Shown: piece after piece, positions 53,393 to 64,000 of the stretch
Layout: every line of letters begins with the position of its first letter
Numbering within the stretch: the stretch's first letter is position 1
NCBI RefSeq assembly: GCF_014651895.1
Contig: NZ_BMXT01000001.1
Location: 1,116,001-1,180,000 of the forward strand
Direction: 5' to 3'
Length of the DNA: 64,000 nt
From: Rhodanobacter panaciterrae
Lineage (GTDB): Bacteria; Pseudomonadota; Gammaproteobacteria; Xanthomonadales; Rhodanobacteraceae
The notes under the pieces: generated by a model
What the model saw: only the letters and a program-made list of their open reading frames with translations
What the model was told of the DNA's origin: nothing
Database searches by the model: none
Made by a program: the position numbers and the translations under genes

Positions 53393-54694
53393 TCATTGGC
53401 TTCCCGCGGGAGCCTCAAGCACGCCATTCACTTCGCCTCCAGCAACGCTAAACCGCAGCCGTCCACCCTCAAGACTTGCCCGCAAGCCCCGATACTTCAC
53501 CAGATACCTCAGCCCAACCATCGCGGCACCCAACCCCGACATCGCGCCAACCCAAAGCGCCCAGCGCGGCCCGAACGTATCTGCCACCCATCCCACCAGC
53601 GGCGCGCCGATCGGTGTACCACCCAGGGCAATGGCTAGCAGGATCGCCATCACCCGCCCGCGCATCGCCGGCTCGGTGGACAGTTGCACCAGGCTGATCG
53701 TCGAGGTGGTGAGGGTCTGCGCGGATACGCCGATGATGACGAGGGCGAGGCCGAACAGCCGGACGTTGGGCATGACCGCGGCCAACGCGAAGCCGAAGCC
53801 AAAGATGGCTGCACCCGCGAGCAGCAAGGCGATATGTGGTTTGCCGCGCTGGGCCGCCAGCAGCGCACCGGCGACCGAGCCGATCGCCATGACCGAGGTC
53901 AGCAGCCCGTATTCGGTCGCGCCGGCGTGGAACACGGTGACCGACATGGTGGAGATGAAGATCGGAAAGTTGAGCCCGAACGTGCCGATCAGGAACAGCA
54001 TCAGCAGCACGGCTTTCAGGTCGGGTCGATGCCAGACATAGCGAAAGCCGTCGACGAGACTGCCGCGGGTACGCACCGGCCGGCTGCCGATATGCAGTTC
54101 ACCGGTGCGCAGGAAACCCAGTGAACAGAGCACGGCAACGAACGACGCCGCGTTGATCAGGAACACCCAGCCGGTGCCCACGCCGGCGATCAGCACGCCG
54201 GCAATGGCGGGGCCGATCATCCGCGCCACGTTGAACGAAGTGGAATTCAACGCTACGGCATTCGACAAGTCGGCTTCGCCGACCAGATCGGACACAAAGG
54301 TCTGGCGCGCAGGGGCGTCGAACGCGGCGACGCAGCCAAGCAGGAAGGCGAATACGTAGACCTGCCACAACTGCACGAGTCCGCTGACGGTGAGCAGGCC
54401 CAGCCCGAGCGCCAACAGGCCCATCGCCGCCTGAGTGGCGATCAGCAGCTTGCGGCGGTCGAGGTGATCGGCGGCAAAGCCGGTCAGCGGCAGTAGCAGC
54501 AATTGCGGCCCGAACTGCAGCGCCATCACCACGCCGACGGCGGCGGCATTGTGACGGGTGAGCTGGGTGAGGACGATCCAGTCCTGCGCGGTGCGCTGCA
54601 TCCACGTGCCGATATTCGACACGATCGCGCCGCTGGCCCAGACGCGGTAGTTGTAGTTGCGCAACGAGCGGAAGGTGCCTTTCATTTCACTCAC
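53393..54694 (-). CDS. MFS transporter (MFS_3/EntS-like)
   Basis: 433 residues; 12 predicted membrane helices and the usual MFS loop between helices 2 and 3 (GFAADHLDRRKLLIA). Other landmarks: FLLGCVAAFDAPARQTFVSDLVG and a late GRVMAILLAIALGGTPIGAP. The subtype fits enterobactin-exporter-like MFS proteins. It exports an unknown small molecule. The GTG start (54694) overlaps the stop of the upstream gene (GTGA); an ATG at 54685 is the alternative. Last gene of the MarR-headed cluster. Confidence 0.88.
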   Translation of the reverse strand: MSEMKGTFRSLRNYNYRVWASGAIVSNIGTWMQRTAQDWIVLTQLTRHNAAAVGVVMALQFGPQLLLLPLTGFAADHLDRRKLLIATQAAMGLLALGLGLLTVSGLVQLWQVYVFAFLLGCVAAFDAPARQTFVSDLVGEADLSNAVALNSTSFNVARMIGPAIAGVLIAGVGTGWVFLINAASFVAVLCSLGFLRTGELHIGSRPVRTRGSLVDGFRYVWHRPDLKAVLLMLFLIGTFGLNFPIFISTMSVTVFHAGATEYGLLTSVMAIGSVAGALLAAQRGKPHIALLLAGAAIFGFGFALAAVMPNVRLFGLALVIIGVSAQTLTTSTISLVQLSTEPAMRGRVMAILLAIALGGTPIGAPLVGWVADTFGPRWALWVGAMSGLGAAMVGLRYLVKYRGLRASLEGGRLRFSVAGGEVNGVLEAPAGSQ

Positions 54695-55026
54695 GGCTTC
54701 CCGGGACTATTGCCGCCGTGCAGCCGTCCGAACATGCGTGCTGCAACCACGCCCATGAGCAGGACACCCAGTCCTGCAGCAGCCACATCAGCAGTCGAAC
54801 GCAGGTCGAAGTTTCCCACTCGGCATAGCAGGATGTAGCTGAGAGCCAGGTTGAAGCATCCCCACAGGACGTTGACGGTCGAAGAAGAAAGCCCAACGCC
54901 ATGCGGCGTGGCAAACGGACTCTGGAACGGCCGCCCCATCACGCCGCTGACAAAATGCGGAACCGCATTGGTGAGCAAGGCGCCGCCCAGAAACCAGGCG
55001 ACATACGGTAGCGATGCCATGCTCAC
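54691..55026 (-). CDS. small membrane protein in the isochorismatase-like/MFS cluster
   Basis: 111 residues with three predicted membrane helices (about 6-26, 50-68 and 82-99) and a conserved-looking NAVPHFVSGVMGRPF loop after the first. GTG start overlaps the isochorismatase-like stop (GTGA); ATG at 55020 is possible. No function known to me. It overlaps genes on both sides, so it is part of one unit. Confidence 0.75.
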   Translation of the reverse strand: MSMASLPYVAWFLGGALLTNAVPHFVSGVMGRPFQSPFATPHGVGLSSSTVNVLWGCFNLALSYILLCRVGNFDLRSTADVAAAGLGVLLMGVVAARMFGRLHGGNSPGKP

Positions 55027-55586
55027 GCGCTCCTGCTGTCGAGCAGGTCGATGATCTGCTGCGTCGTGCCGGTTTCGCCCAGCCGCGGGAAGATCCGCGT
55101 GATGCTGTTGTGGTGGGCATCGGAATTCGTGTCGGTCATGGCGTCGACGGCGAGGGTGACGTTGTAGCCGTTCTCGTATGCGTGGCGCGCGGTCGATTCG
55201 ACGCCGATGCTGGTGGAGACGCCGACGATCACGACTTGGGTGACGCCCAGCTTCTTCAGGTGCTCATCGAGGCCGGTGTGGGTGAATGCGCCCCAGGTGC
55301 GCTTCGTCACCGTGTAGTCCGTAGGTTGCTGGTCGAGTTCGGGCACCAGCTCGGCCCAGTCGGCGGGAAGCTCGCCCAGCTTGCGCGCCTGTTCCGCGCG
55401 ACCCGGAGCGCCACCGTTGACGTTGACCAGCACCACGGGCAAGCCGTGACGGCGGAAGGCATCGGCCAACGCGCTGGCCTGCTTCACGACCTCGGCAGCC
55501 GGATGCGCAGTGGGGTAGGCGACGATGCCTTTCTGCAGATCGATGACGATCAGTGCGGTCTGTGGGTCAAGCGTGGTGAGTGCCAT
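55023..55586 (-). CDS. isochorismatase-fold hydrolase lacking the catalytic Cys
   Basis: 187 residues. Family core: ALIVIDLQKGI with the catalytic Asp (about 16), TKRTWGAF with the catalytic Lys (about 95), and the cis-peptide loop GVSTSIGVESTARHAYE. In active cysteine hydrolases this loop reads G-x-x-T-x-x-C; here Gly takes the place of Cys, so normal hydrolysis is doubtful. It may be a binding protein or use another mechanism. The start is the ATG at 55586. The MarR gene lies 46 bases upstream, same strand. Confidence 0.88.
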   Translation of the reverse strand: MALTTLDPQTALIVIDLQKGIVAYPTAHPAAEVVKQASALADAFRRHGLPVVLVNVNGGAPGRAEQARKLGELPADWAELVPELDQQPTDYTVTKRTWGAFTHTGLDEHLKKLGVTQVVIVGVSTSIGVESTARHAYENGYNVTLAVDAMTDTNSDAHHNSITRIFPRLGETGTTQQIIDLLDSRSA

Positions 55587-55632
55587 GGGGATTCCTTGGG
55601 GATGTGAGTGGCGACAGGTCAGGCAGGGCAGG

Positions 55633-56085
55633 TCAGGAGTCGGCGATGCGCTTGAGCAGCTCGACGGCGTTGGCGAGCTGCTTCCGCTCGGCCGGCGTCA
55701 GGTTTGCCCGCATGCTGCGGAACAGCCAGTCTTCCCGCGCCGCGCGGCTGGCCTTGATCAAGTCCCGGCAGGCCGCCGTGAGAGAGATGACGGTTTGCCG
55801 ACCGTCGTTCGGGTCCGGCGCGCCGCTGACGAGTCCGGCCGTTTGCAGCACGGCCACCGTGGCGCCCATGGATTGCGGGCGCACGCCCTCGGCCAGTGCC
55901 AGCGTGGTCACGGTCGCGGGGCCGCCACGTTCCAGGTGCCCGAGTACCGAGACCTGCGACCAGGTCAGCTCACCCATGTGCAACTCCTCACGCAGGCGCC
56001 GCTTCAGCTTGCCCAGCACGACACGAAGTTCGCCGGCCACGGCCAGCGTGCGCGCCGCCCCCGGATCGCTCTTTGGTTTGACCAT
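55633..56085 (-). CDS. MarR-family transcriptional regulator
   Basis: 150 residues from the ATG at 56085; a GTG at 56091 is in frame. Winged-helix core with LTWSQVSVLGHLERGGPATVTTLALAEGVRPQSMGATVAVLQTAGLV (recognition helix) and the wing DPNDGRQTVISLT. Flanking helices form the dimer. It most likely controls the isochorismatase-like/membrane protein/MFS genes immediately downstream, as MarR proteins often repress exporters and detoxification enzymes in response to small aromatic ligands. Confidence 0.9.
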   Translation of the reverse strand: MVKPKSDPGAARTLAVAGELRVVLGKLKRRLREELHMGELTWSQVSVLGHLERGGPATVTTLALAEGVRPQSMGATVAVLQTAGLVSGAPDPNDGRQTVISLTAACRDLIKASRAAREDWLFRSMRANLTPAERKQLANAVELLKRIADS

Positions 56086-56293
56086 GGTCACGCCTGGCAA
56101 GTAAGAAGGAAAACTACGAAGGTTAACTTCATATATCCATGATGCGCGTGCAAGCGGACGGCGTCAAGTCGTCAAGCTGACGATGACGGCTGGTCGGGTG
56201 TATGTTTCACGGGATTCATGACCCGGACGGAGCTGGCCTTGATGTGAGCCGCCGGTCTCTGCGCAAGACAGCCGCGATGGATCGGTTTCGCCC

Positions 56294-57580
56294 TCAGTCT
56301 CCCCAGGTAACGAACATCACCACCGCCGCTGCAGCCATCGCGACCGTCGCCAGCCACCCGAACACCTTCAACGGCCACGGCATGGTGAACTTGCCCATCA
56401 CTTTCCGGCTGGAGCCCATCAGCATCATCACGATCATCAGCGGCACGGCGGCCACGCCGTTGATCACCGCGCTCCAGTACAGCGCCTTGATCGGGTCGAG
56501 TGGGGTCAGATTCAGGGCGATGCCGGCGAGGCTGGCGAGGATCAGCACGCCATAGAAAAACTTGGCCTCGTGCGGCTTGTGCTCCAGTCCACTGAGCTGG
56601 CCGAACGCGCCGGACGCGGCATAGGCGGTGGCGCCGGCCAGCACGGGCACGGCCAGCAGTCCGGTACCGATGATGCCGGCGGCGAACAGCGCGAACGCCA
56701 GCTTGCCGGCCAGCGGTCGCAGCGCTTCGGCCGCCTCGGCCGAGGACTGGATGTCGGTCTTGCCGTGGGCATGCAGCACCACGGCAGCGGTGAGGATGAT
56801 GAAGAACGCGATCAGGTTGGAGAAAATCATCCCGATCGTGGTGTCGATGCCGATCCGGCGCAGGGCGCTCGGTGCCTGCTTCGGCGCCCTGCGCAGCGAC
56901 CTTCGCCGCTTGTTCGATCCAATCTCTTCCACTTCCTGCGATGCCTGCCAGCAAAACAGGTAAGGACTGATCGTGGTGCCGAGCAGGGCGACCAGGCCGA
57001 CGGCGTATTTGGCGTTCCAGCTGATCGGCGGCACCACGAGGCTCTTGAGCACGGCCATCCACGGCACGTCGATGACCATGACGGTGGCCACGTAGGCGAA
57101 CAGGCTCAGCGTGAGCAGCTTGAGCAACGGCGAGTAGCGCGTGAACGGAATGAAGATCTGCAGAATCAGCGACAGCACGGCAAAGACCGCCGCATAGACC
57201 AGCGCAGGGCCGCCAATCAGCAGCTTCAGCGCGGCGCCCATGGCACCGATGTCCGCCGCAAGATTGATCACGTTCGCCACGATGATGGATACGACCAGCC
57301 CATACACCAGCGCCCTGGGGTAATGCGTACGGATGCCGTCCATGAGCCCATGGCCGGTGACCCGGCCGATGCCTGCACTGATCGCCTGGATCGCGATCAT
57401 CAGCGGCATGGTCAGCAGCGCGCACCACAGCATGCCGTAGCCGAACGCGGCGCCCACTTGCGAGTAGGTGGCAATGCCGCTGGGATCGTCGTCGGCCGCG
57501 CCGGTGATCAGGCCCGCACTCAGGTTTGCCCACGGCGGCTTTTCGATGCCGCCGTCTTCGGTGTTTTTGCGATCGACCAT
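56294..57580 (-). CDS. Nramp-family divalent metal ion transporter
   Basis: 428 residues from the ATG at 57580; 11 predicted helices. Helix 1 carries GAADDDPSGIATYSQ where Mn/Fe Nramps have DPGN. In the helix 6 place there is TTISPYLFCWQ instead of the usual A-x-x-MPH. These metal-site changes move it away from the classical MntH type towards Nramp-related proteins of uncertain metal. An insert of basic residues (GSNKRRRSLRR) follows that helix. Single gene between the MarR cluster and the receiver gene. Confidence 0.85.
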   Translation of the reverse strand: MVDRKNTEDGGIEKPPWANLSAGLITGAADDDPSGIATYSQVGAAFGYGMLWCALLTMPLMIAIQAISAGIGRVTGHGLMDGIRTHYPRALVYGLVVSIIVANVINLAADIGAMGAALKLLIGGPALVYAAVFAVLSLILQIFIPFTRYSPLLKLLTLSLFAYVATVMVIDVPWMAVLKSLVVPPISWNAKYAVGLVALLGTTISPYLFCWQASQEVEEIGSNKRRRSLRRAPKQAPSALRRIGIDTTIGMIFSNLIAFFIILTAAVVLHAHGKTDIQSSAEAAEALRPLAGKLAFALFAAGIIGTGLLAVPVLAGATAYAASGAFGQLSGLEHKPHEAKFFYGVLILASLAGIALNLTPLDPIKALYWSAVINGVAAVPLMIVMMLMGSSRKVMGKFTMPWPLKVFGWLATVAMAAAAVVMFVTWGD

Positions 57581-57814
57581 GGGATGGTTCCGGTGCGGGA
57601 TGCTGCTCGGACATCGGACCTGGCGTGTGGTCAGAGGGGAGAGTGCCACTGCGGCGCCAGCATGCGTGTGCCTGTGCGTTGTGGATGTGAACAGTGCTTC
57701 TGCCGGCCGGCAGGCGGGCTTGGTATGTCCAAGTCCGGGTCCCGCGCATGGCGGGCGGCGATCAAGTCTGGTGCTGTGCAAACCCCGATGCGATGAACCA
57801 GGCGGCACCTGCAA

Positions 57815-58201
57815 TCAAGCGGCGGTTCCGCCCACGCGCCCCAACGCCACCCCGATCGCCTCCAGCAACTGCTCCCCACCGAACGGCTTGCGCAGGAACA
57901 CCCCGCGCTCGGGAATTTCCGCACACTGCACCTCGGGGTCGGCGGTGATCACGACGACAGCGATGCGGGGGTAGCGGTTGATCGCTTTCTGGCAGAGGTC
58001 GATACCGCTGACACTGCCGGCCAGGATGACGTCGGCGACGATGACGTCGATGCTCGGCGCATTTTGCATATGGCTGATCGCGCCCGCGGAGCCCAGCACC
58101 CGGATGGTCTGGAAATCTTCCGTGGCGGACAGGTGCAGGTCGATGGATTCCAGCACGAGGTCATCGTCGTCGACGATGAGTACGGTTTTCTTCGTTTCCA
58201 C
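57815..58201 (-). CDS. stand-alone response-regulator receiver domain
   Basis: 128 residues from a GTG at 58201 with a strong GGGGGAAG; an ATG at 58237 is in frame. CheY-like: acidic cluster VDDDD, phospho-acceptor Asp in VIVADVILAG, Thr in VVVITADPE and Lys in FLRKPFGG. No output domain. Its partner kinase is not in the window. Between the Nramp gene and the antiporter gene on the same strand. Confidence 0.88.
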   Translation of the reverse strand: METKKTVLIVDDDDLVLESIDLHLSATEDFQTIRVLGSAGAISHMQNAPSIDVIVADVILAGSVSGIDLCQKAINRYPRIAVVVITADPEVQCAEIPERGVFLRKPFGGEQLLEAIGVALGRVGGTAA

Positions 58202-58310
58202 AGACTTCCCCCGAAAGCATTCAGCGCCGTCCAGCATATTCCCAGTCCGATGCCAACGGGGGCTGACTCACCTCGATTGGCAGGGGATGGCCGCGCGGAC
58301 AGCGGATCGC

Positions 58311-59513
58311 TCAGCCCTTCACATCGGGCACATTGACCGCGCTGCCACCGCCGCGCTTCAGCAACCAGGCCAATACCGGCGGCGTGACCATGGCGGTGAG
58401 CAGCGACATCGCCACGATGATCGCGTAGATGCGGTTGTTGAAGACGCCGGCGGCGAAGCCGAGGCTGGCGATCACCACGCCGACTTCGCCGCGCGGCACC
58501 ATGCCGAAACCGATAATGGTGGCGCTGCGCTTGCCCAGCGACAGCGAGCCGAGCCAGCCGCCGATCAGCTTGGAGACGATCGCGATCGCGGTGACCGCGC
58601 CCAGCATCAGCAGCGCGTCGGCGCTGGCCAGCTCGCGCAGGTCGATCTTGCTGCCAGTGACCACGAAGAAGAACGGCGTGAGCAGGGCGAGCAGCGGCAT
58701 GGTCTGCTGTTCCAGCGTGTGCTGCTGGCGGGTTTCCGAGGCGATCATGCCGGCCAGGAACGCGCCGATGATCGCGGCCAGCCCGAACAGGGTGGACAGG
58801 TAAGCCAGCCCCAGGCACAGCGCCAGCACGATCATCAACGGCGAATGCGGACCCAGCGGTTTTTCCAGCCAGCTGGAGTTCCAGCGCATCACCCGCGCGC
58901 CGCCGAGGCCGACCACGGCGATGAAACCGATCGCGCCAACCAGCACCAGCAGCAAGTGTGAGAGGTTGAAACCGCCGCCGCCCTGCATCGACACCACCAC
59001 GCCGAGCAGCAGCATGGCGAGGATGTCGTCGATCACAGCGGCGCCGAGGATCACCTTGCTCTCGATTCGCTGCAAGGCACCCAGTTCCTGCAGCACGCGG
59101 GCGGTAATGCCGGCTGAGGTAGCGACGAAGGCGGCGGCGATGAACAGCGATTTGTCCCACTCGAAGCCGCTGCCGTGCGCCCACAGGCTGCCCATGCCGA
59201 ACGGCACCAGCACGCCCAGCACACCGACCAGAAACGCCACCTTGCCGACTTTCTTCAGATCTTCCAGCCGCGTTTCCAGGCCTACCGCGAACAGCAGCAG
59301 CACCACGCCGATTTCGGCCAGCACGTCGAGCGGCGTGCCGGTGGCGATCTGATCGGGGGTGATCCAGCCCAGCAGGGAAGGGCCGACCACGCAGCCGGCG
59401 GCGATCTCACCGACCACGCCGGGCAGCTTCAGTCGCTGCGCGATCTCGCCACCGATCTGCGCGGCAACGAACACGATGAACAGGGTGAACAGGATGTCGC
59501 TGGCGTGGTGCAT
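58311..59513 (-). CDS. CPA2-family cation:proton antiporter
   Basis: 400 residues, 12-13 predicted helices. Signatures: LKLPGVVGEIAAGCVVGPSLLG, LLLFAVGLETRLEDLKKVG, FVATSAGITARVLQELG and AAVIDDILAMLLL (the acidic pair of CPA2 carriers), with KLIGGWLGSL late. KefB/NapA type without the RCK (TrkA_N) tail. Exchanges Na+ or K+ for H+. Confidence 0.9.
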   Translation of the reverse strand: MHHASDILFTLFIVFVAAQIGGEIAQRLKLPGVVGEIAAGCVVGPSLLGWITPDQIATGTPLDVLAEIGVVLLLFAVGLETRLEDLKKVGKVAFLVGVLGVLVPFGMGSLWAHGSGFEWDKSLFIAAAFVATSAGITARVLQELGALQRIESKVILGAAVIDDILAMLLLGVVVSMQGGGGFNLSHLLLVLVGAIGFIAVVGLGGARVMRWNSSWLEKPLGPHSPLMIVLALCLGLAYLSTLFGLAAIIGAFLAGMIASETRQQHTLEQQTMPLLALLTPFFFVVTGSKIDLRELASADALLMLGAVTAIAIVSKLIGGWLGSLSLGKRSATIIGFGMVPRGEVGVVIASLGFAAGVFNNRIYAIIVAMSLLTAMVTPPVLAWLLKRGGGSAVNVPDVKG

Positions 59514-59595
59514 GCGGCGCGCGTCCGGACAGTCGGCGGAGCCTGCATGCTACATGCACGTCGGCATGTGGTGGCAGCACCGATCGCGCGTTTGG

Positions 59596-61071
59596 TTACT
59601 CGGTCACGGCAGCGACGGGCAGCGGGCGATCATGGCGCAGCCGGCTGAACACGCGGCTGGCCGCGGCGGTGATCGCCGCCAGCAGCAGTACCGTCCAGCG
59701 GAATGCCACCACGTAGTCGTCATGCGCATGACCTTGCAGCATCGCTTCCATCAGAAGCGTGGACAGCGCGATGCCGAAACTCATCGCCAGGTACTGCGCG
59801 GTCGAGGCCATCGACGAGGCCATCGAAGCGTGCTGGATGTCCAGATCGTTATAGATCAGCGTGTTCATCGCGGTGTATTGCAGCCCGGAGACACTGCCGT
59901 AGAGGAAGGTGAGCAGGGTGATAAACCAGACCGGCGAAGTCGGGCCGAGCAGGGCGAATGCAGCCAGCAGCACCGCCATGATCAGCGTATTGCCGAGCAG
60001 CAGACGTCGATAGCCGAAGTGGACCAGTGCCCGGTTGATCATCCATTTCGCGCTGATCGAACCGAGCGCCTGCGGCACCATCATCAGGCCGGCCATCAGT
60101 GGCGACCAGCCGCAACCCACCTGCAGGAACAGCACCAGCAGCAGGAACATGCCGGAGATGCCGAGCCGGGTGAACAGGCCGCCAGCCAGCGACACCCATA
60201 CGCTGCGCACGCGCAGCAGGCTGAGATCCGCCACCGGGTGCGCGGTGCGTCGGCTGTGCCACACATAGATCGTGCCCAGCAGCACGGCGAGCAAACTGCA
60301 CAGTCCGATCCGCTCCCATGGCACCGGCTTGCTGCCGGCCAGTTCCGACGCGGTGAGCAGCAAGGCCGACGCTGCGGCAAACAGCAGGAAGCCGAACAGA
60401 TCGAAGCGGTTGGCGCGTTCGAGTCGGTAATCGGGCATGTCGCGTTGGTTCATCCACACGCCGGCGATCGCCACCGGTACATTGATCAGGAAGATCAGTC
60501 GCCACGAGGTGAACTGCACCAGCGCGCCGCCCAGCAACGGCCCGAGCACCGAGCCAAGCAGGCCGAACGTGGCAACCGTGCTCATCGCGCGCACGAATTC
60601 GCGTTTGGCGATGCTGCGCACCAGCACATAGCGGCCGACCGGCATTAACGAGGCGCCGCCGACACCTTGCAGCACGCGCGCGGCGACCAGTTGCGGTAGC
60701 GTCTGCGCGACGCCGCACAGCAGCGAGCCCACGCCGAACACGATGATCGCGACGCCGAACACCCGCCGCGTCCCGAGTCGGTCGCACAGCCAGGGACTGG
60801 CCGGGATCAGGATCGCCAGGGTCAGCACGTAGCTGGTCAACGCGGTGCGCATGCCCAGCGGCGTCACCTGCAGTGCCTCGGCCATCGCCGGTACGGCGGT
60901 GTTGACCACGGTGGAATCCAGCGCTTGCATGAAGAACGCGGCGGCGACCAGCCACAGCAGACCGCGGAAGCGTTCGCGCGAGGAAAGTTCGGGCAAGTCA
61001 GGAGAAACCGGCGCTGACGTGGACGCAGCGGAGGCGGCAGCGTGGAGGTCCGCGGCGGCTTGGGGAGGCAT
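59596..61071 (-). CDS. DHA2-type MFS drug exporter (EmrB-like)
   Basis: 491 residues, 13-14 predicted helices. Motifs: ALDSTVVNTAVPAMAEAL, SYVLTLAILIPASPWLCDRLGTRRVFG (motif A) and ARVLQGVGGASLMPVGRYVLVRS (motif B region), then GPLLGGALVQFTSWRLIFLINVPVAI (motif C). It probably exports drugs or toxic compounds by proton antiport. No adaptor (EmrA) gene is next to it. Divergent from rnk. Confidence 0.9.
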   Translation of the reverse strand: MPPQAAADLHAAASAASTSAPVSPDLPELSSRERFRGLLWLVAAAFFMQALDSTVVNTAVPAMAEALQVTPLGMRTALTSYVLTLAILIPASPWLCDRLGTRRVFGVAIIVFGVGSLLCGVAQTLPQLVAARVLQGVGGASLMPVGRYVLVRSIAKREFVRAMSTVATFGLLGSVLGPLLGGALVQFTSWRLIFLINVPVAIAGVWMNQRDMPDYRLERANRFDLFGFLLFAAASALLLTASELAGSKPVPWERIGLCSLLAVLLGTIYVWHSRRTAHPVADLSLLRVRSVWVSLAGGLFTRLGISGMFLLLVLFLQVGCGWSPLMAGLMMVPQALGSISAKWMINRALVHFGYRRLLLGNTLIMAVLLAAFALLGPTSPVWFITLLTFLYGSVSGLQYTAMNTLIYNDLDIQHASMASSMASTAQYLAMSFGIALSTLLMEAMLQGHAHDDYVVAFRWTVLLLAAITAAASRVFSRLRHDRPLPVAAVTE

Positions 61072-61255
61072 TGGCCGGCATGATACCTGCTGTGACAGCT
61101 TGCTTTTCGTGAGCGGGATCTGCAGAGTCAGCCTTGTTTCATCTGCCAGTCATGCCCAGATAGGCATTGCGGCCATTTACGACCACACGCGCCGGGGCGG
61201 TTTCGTTCCGGCGCGTGCTTTTGTGCGGCAGGAGCCGCAAATATCAGGAAAAGCC

Positions 61256-61666
61256 ATGAGCAGCAAACCACCGATCACTGTTTCCCGCATCGACCTGGCA
61301 CGCATCGAAGCGTTGCTGGAGCGCCTGCCCGCCGCCGAAGCCGCGAATCTCGACGCCTTGCGCGCCGAGCTCGATCGCGCCGACGTGGTCGAACCGACGG
61401 AGATGCCGGCGCATACGGTGACGATGAACTCCGTCGTTACGTTCGAGGATGAGAGCAACGGCGAGAAACTCACCTTGACCCTGGTCTATCCGGCCGCGGC
61501 CGGTGCGCCGGGCACGGTGTCGATCCTGGCGCCGGTGGGCAGTGCCTTGCTCGGGCTGGCCCGTGGCCAGCAGATCGACTGGCCGACCCCGGACGGCCGC
61601 AAACGCCGTCTGAAAGTGTTGGAAATCACCTATCAGCCGGAAGCGGCGGGACATCTCCACCGCTGA
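61256..61666 (+). CDS. rnk: regulator of nucleoside diphosphate kinase (Rnk)
   Basis: 136 residues from the ATG at 61256 (AGGAAAA upstream); the longer frame overlaps the MFS gene. A short helical N-terminus (about 8-45; LARIEALLERLPAAEAANLDALRAEL) is followed by a GreA-like C-terminal domain with VTMNSVVTFEDESNGEKLTLTLVYP and ILAPVGSALLGLARGQQIDWPTPDGRKRRLKVLEI. Rnk binds RNA polymerase and is linked to nucleotide pool and alginate control. ligA follows by 66 bases. Confidence 0.92.
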   Translation: MSSKPPITVSRIDLARIEALLERLPAAEAANLDALRAELDRADVVEPTEMPAHTVTMNSVVTFEDESNGEKLTLTLVYPAAAGAPGTVSILAPVGSALLGLARGQQIDWPTPDGRKRRLKVLEITYQPEAAGHLHR

Positions 61667-61705
61667 GTGTTGCGACAGGCGGCCGGAACTCATCGGTATC
61701 GCTAA

Positions 61706-64000
<2,295 letters not shown>

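Overview
This 64 kb window looks like a chromosomal segment of a GC-rich gammaproteobacterium of the Xanthomonadales, probably Rhodanobacteraceae (Dyella/Rhodanobacter-like). That placement is an inference from codon bias, gene content (cbb3 oxidase cluster, FNR-type regulator, TonB-dependent receptor, many small overlapping operons) and REP elements that begin with GTAG. Most of the window is core genome: xseA, ispG, aat, trxB, ald, ftsK, lolA, rarA, serS, tRNA-Ser, rnk and ligA (cut by the right edge).

Layout. 1-8.1 kb: truncated lipase-like hydrolase, DUF218 protein, aldehyde dehydrogenase, xseA, a phospholipase-D/cardiolipin-synthase-like protein and an acetyl-CoA hydrolase/transferase family protein. 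8.1-14.1 kb: one minus-strand operon ccoN-O-Q-P-(H-like)-I-S for a cbb3 terminal oxidase and its assembly, with overlapping genes and a partial FNR box upstream. 14.4-24.6 kb: ispG, an HD-GYP protein, aat with a GNAT/FemAB-like gene, trxB, and ald, ftsK, lolA and a DUF1275 gene. 24.6-30.9 kb: a propeller-sensor diguanylate cyclase, then a two-gene unit (TonB-dependent receptor plus PAP2 phosphatase) with a good candidate Pho box. 31.2-35.2 kb: rarA, a membrane protein, serS, a second membrane protein, tRNA-Ser(UGA) and a clear intrinsic terminator.

35.2-41.3 kb is the clearest accessory block. A lone 1861-residue helicase-nuclease (DUF4011, SF1 helicase, Vsr-like nuclease, DUF3320) sits directly behind the tRNA-Ser gene. 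It has weaker GC-ending codon bias than its neighbours and is bounded on the right by a small element with terminal inverted repeats. 41.4-45.5 kb: a GNAT gene, an FNR/Anr-type oxygen sensor and, divergent from it, a unit of a small coupled ORF, a fused monoheme cytochrome-porin (Cyc2-like architecture) and a diheme c4-type cytochrome. A 9/10 FNR box is placed correctly for a class II activated promoter. The window therefore holds an oxygen regulator, a high-affinity oxidase and a possible outer-membrane electron-transfer route.

45.6-64 kb: S41 peptidase, a cNMP-domain/thioredoxin-reductase-like fusion without a redox CxxC, a double retropepsin-TPR protein, an M20 amidohydrolase, a Lys/Ala-rich basic protein, a MarR-isochorismatase-like-DUF-MFS cluster with GTGA overlaps, an Nramp-family transporter, a stand-alone receiver domain, a CPA2 antiporter, a DHA2 MFS exporter, rnk and ligA. 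No CRISPR array, rRNA gene, integrase or complete IS was seen.
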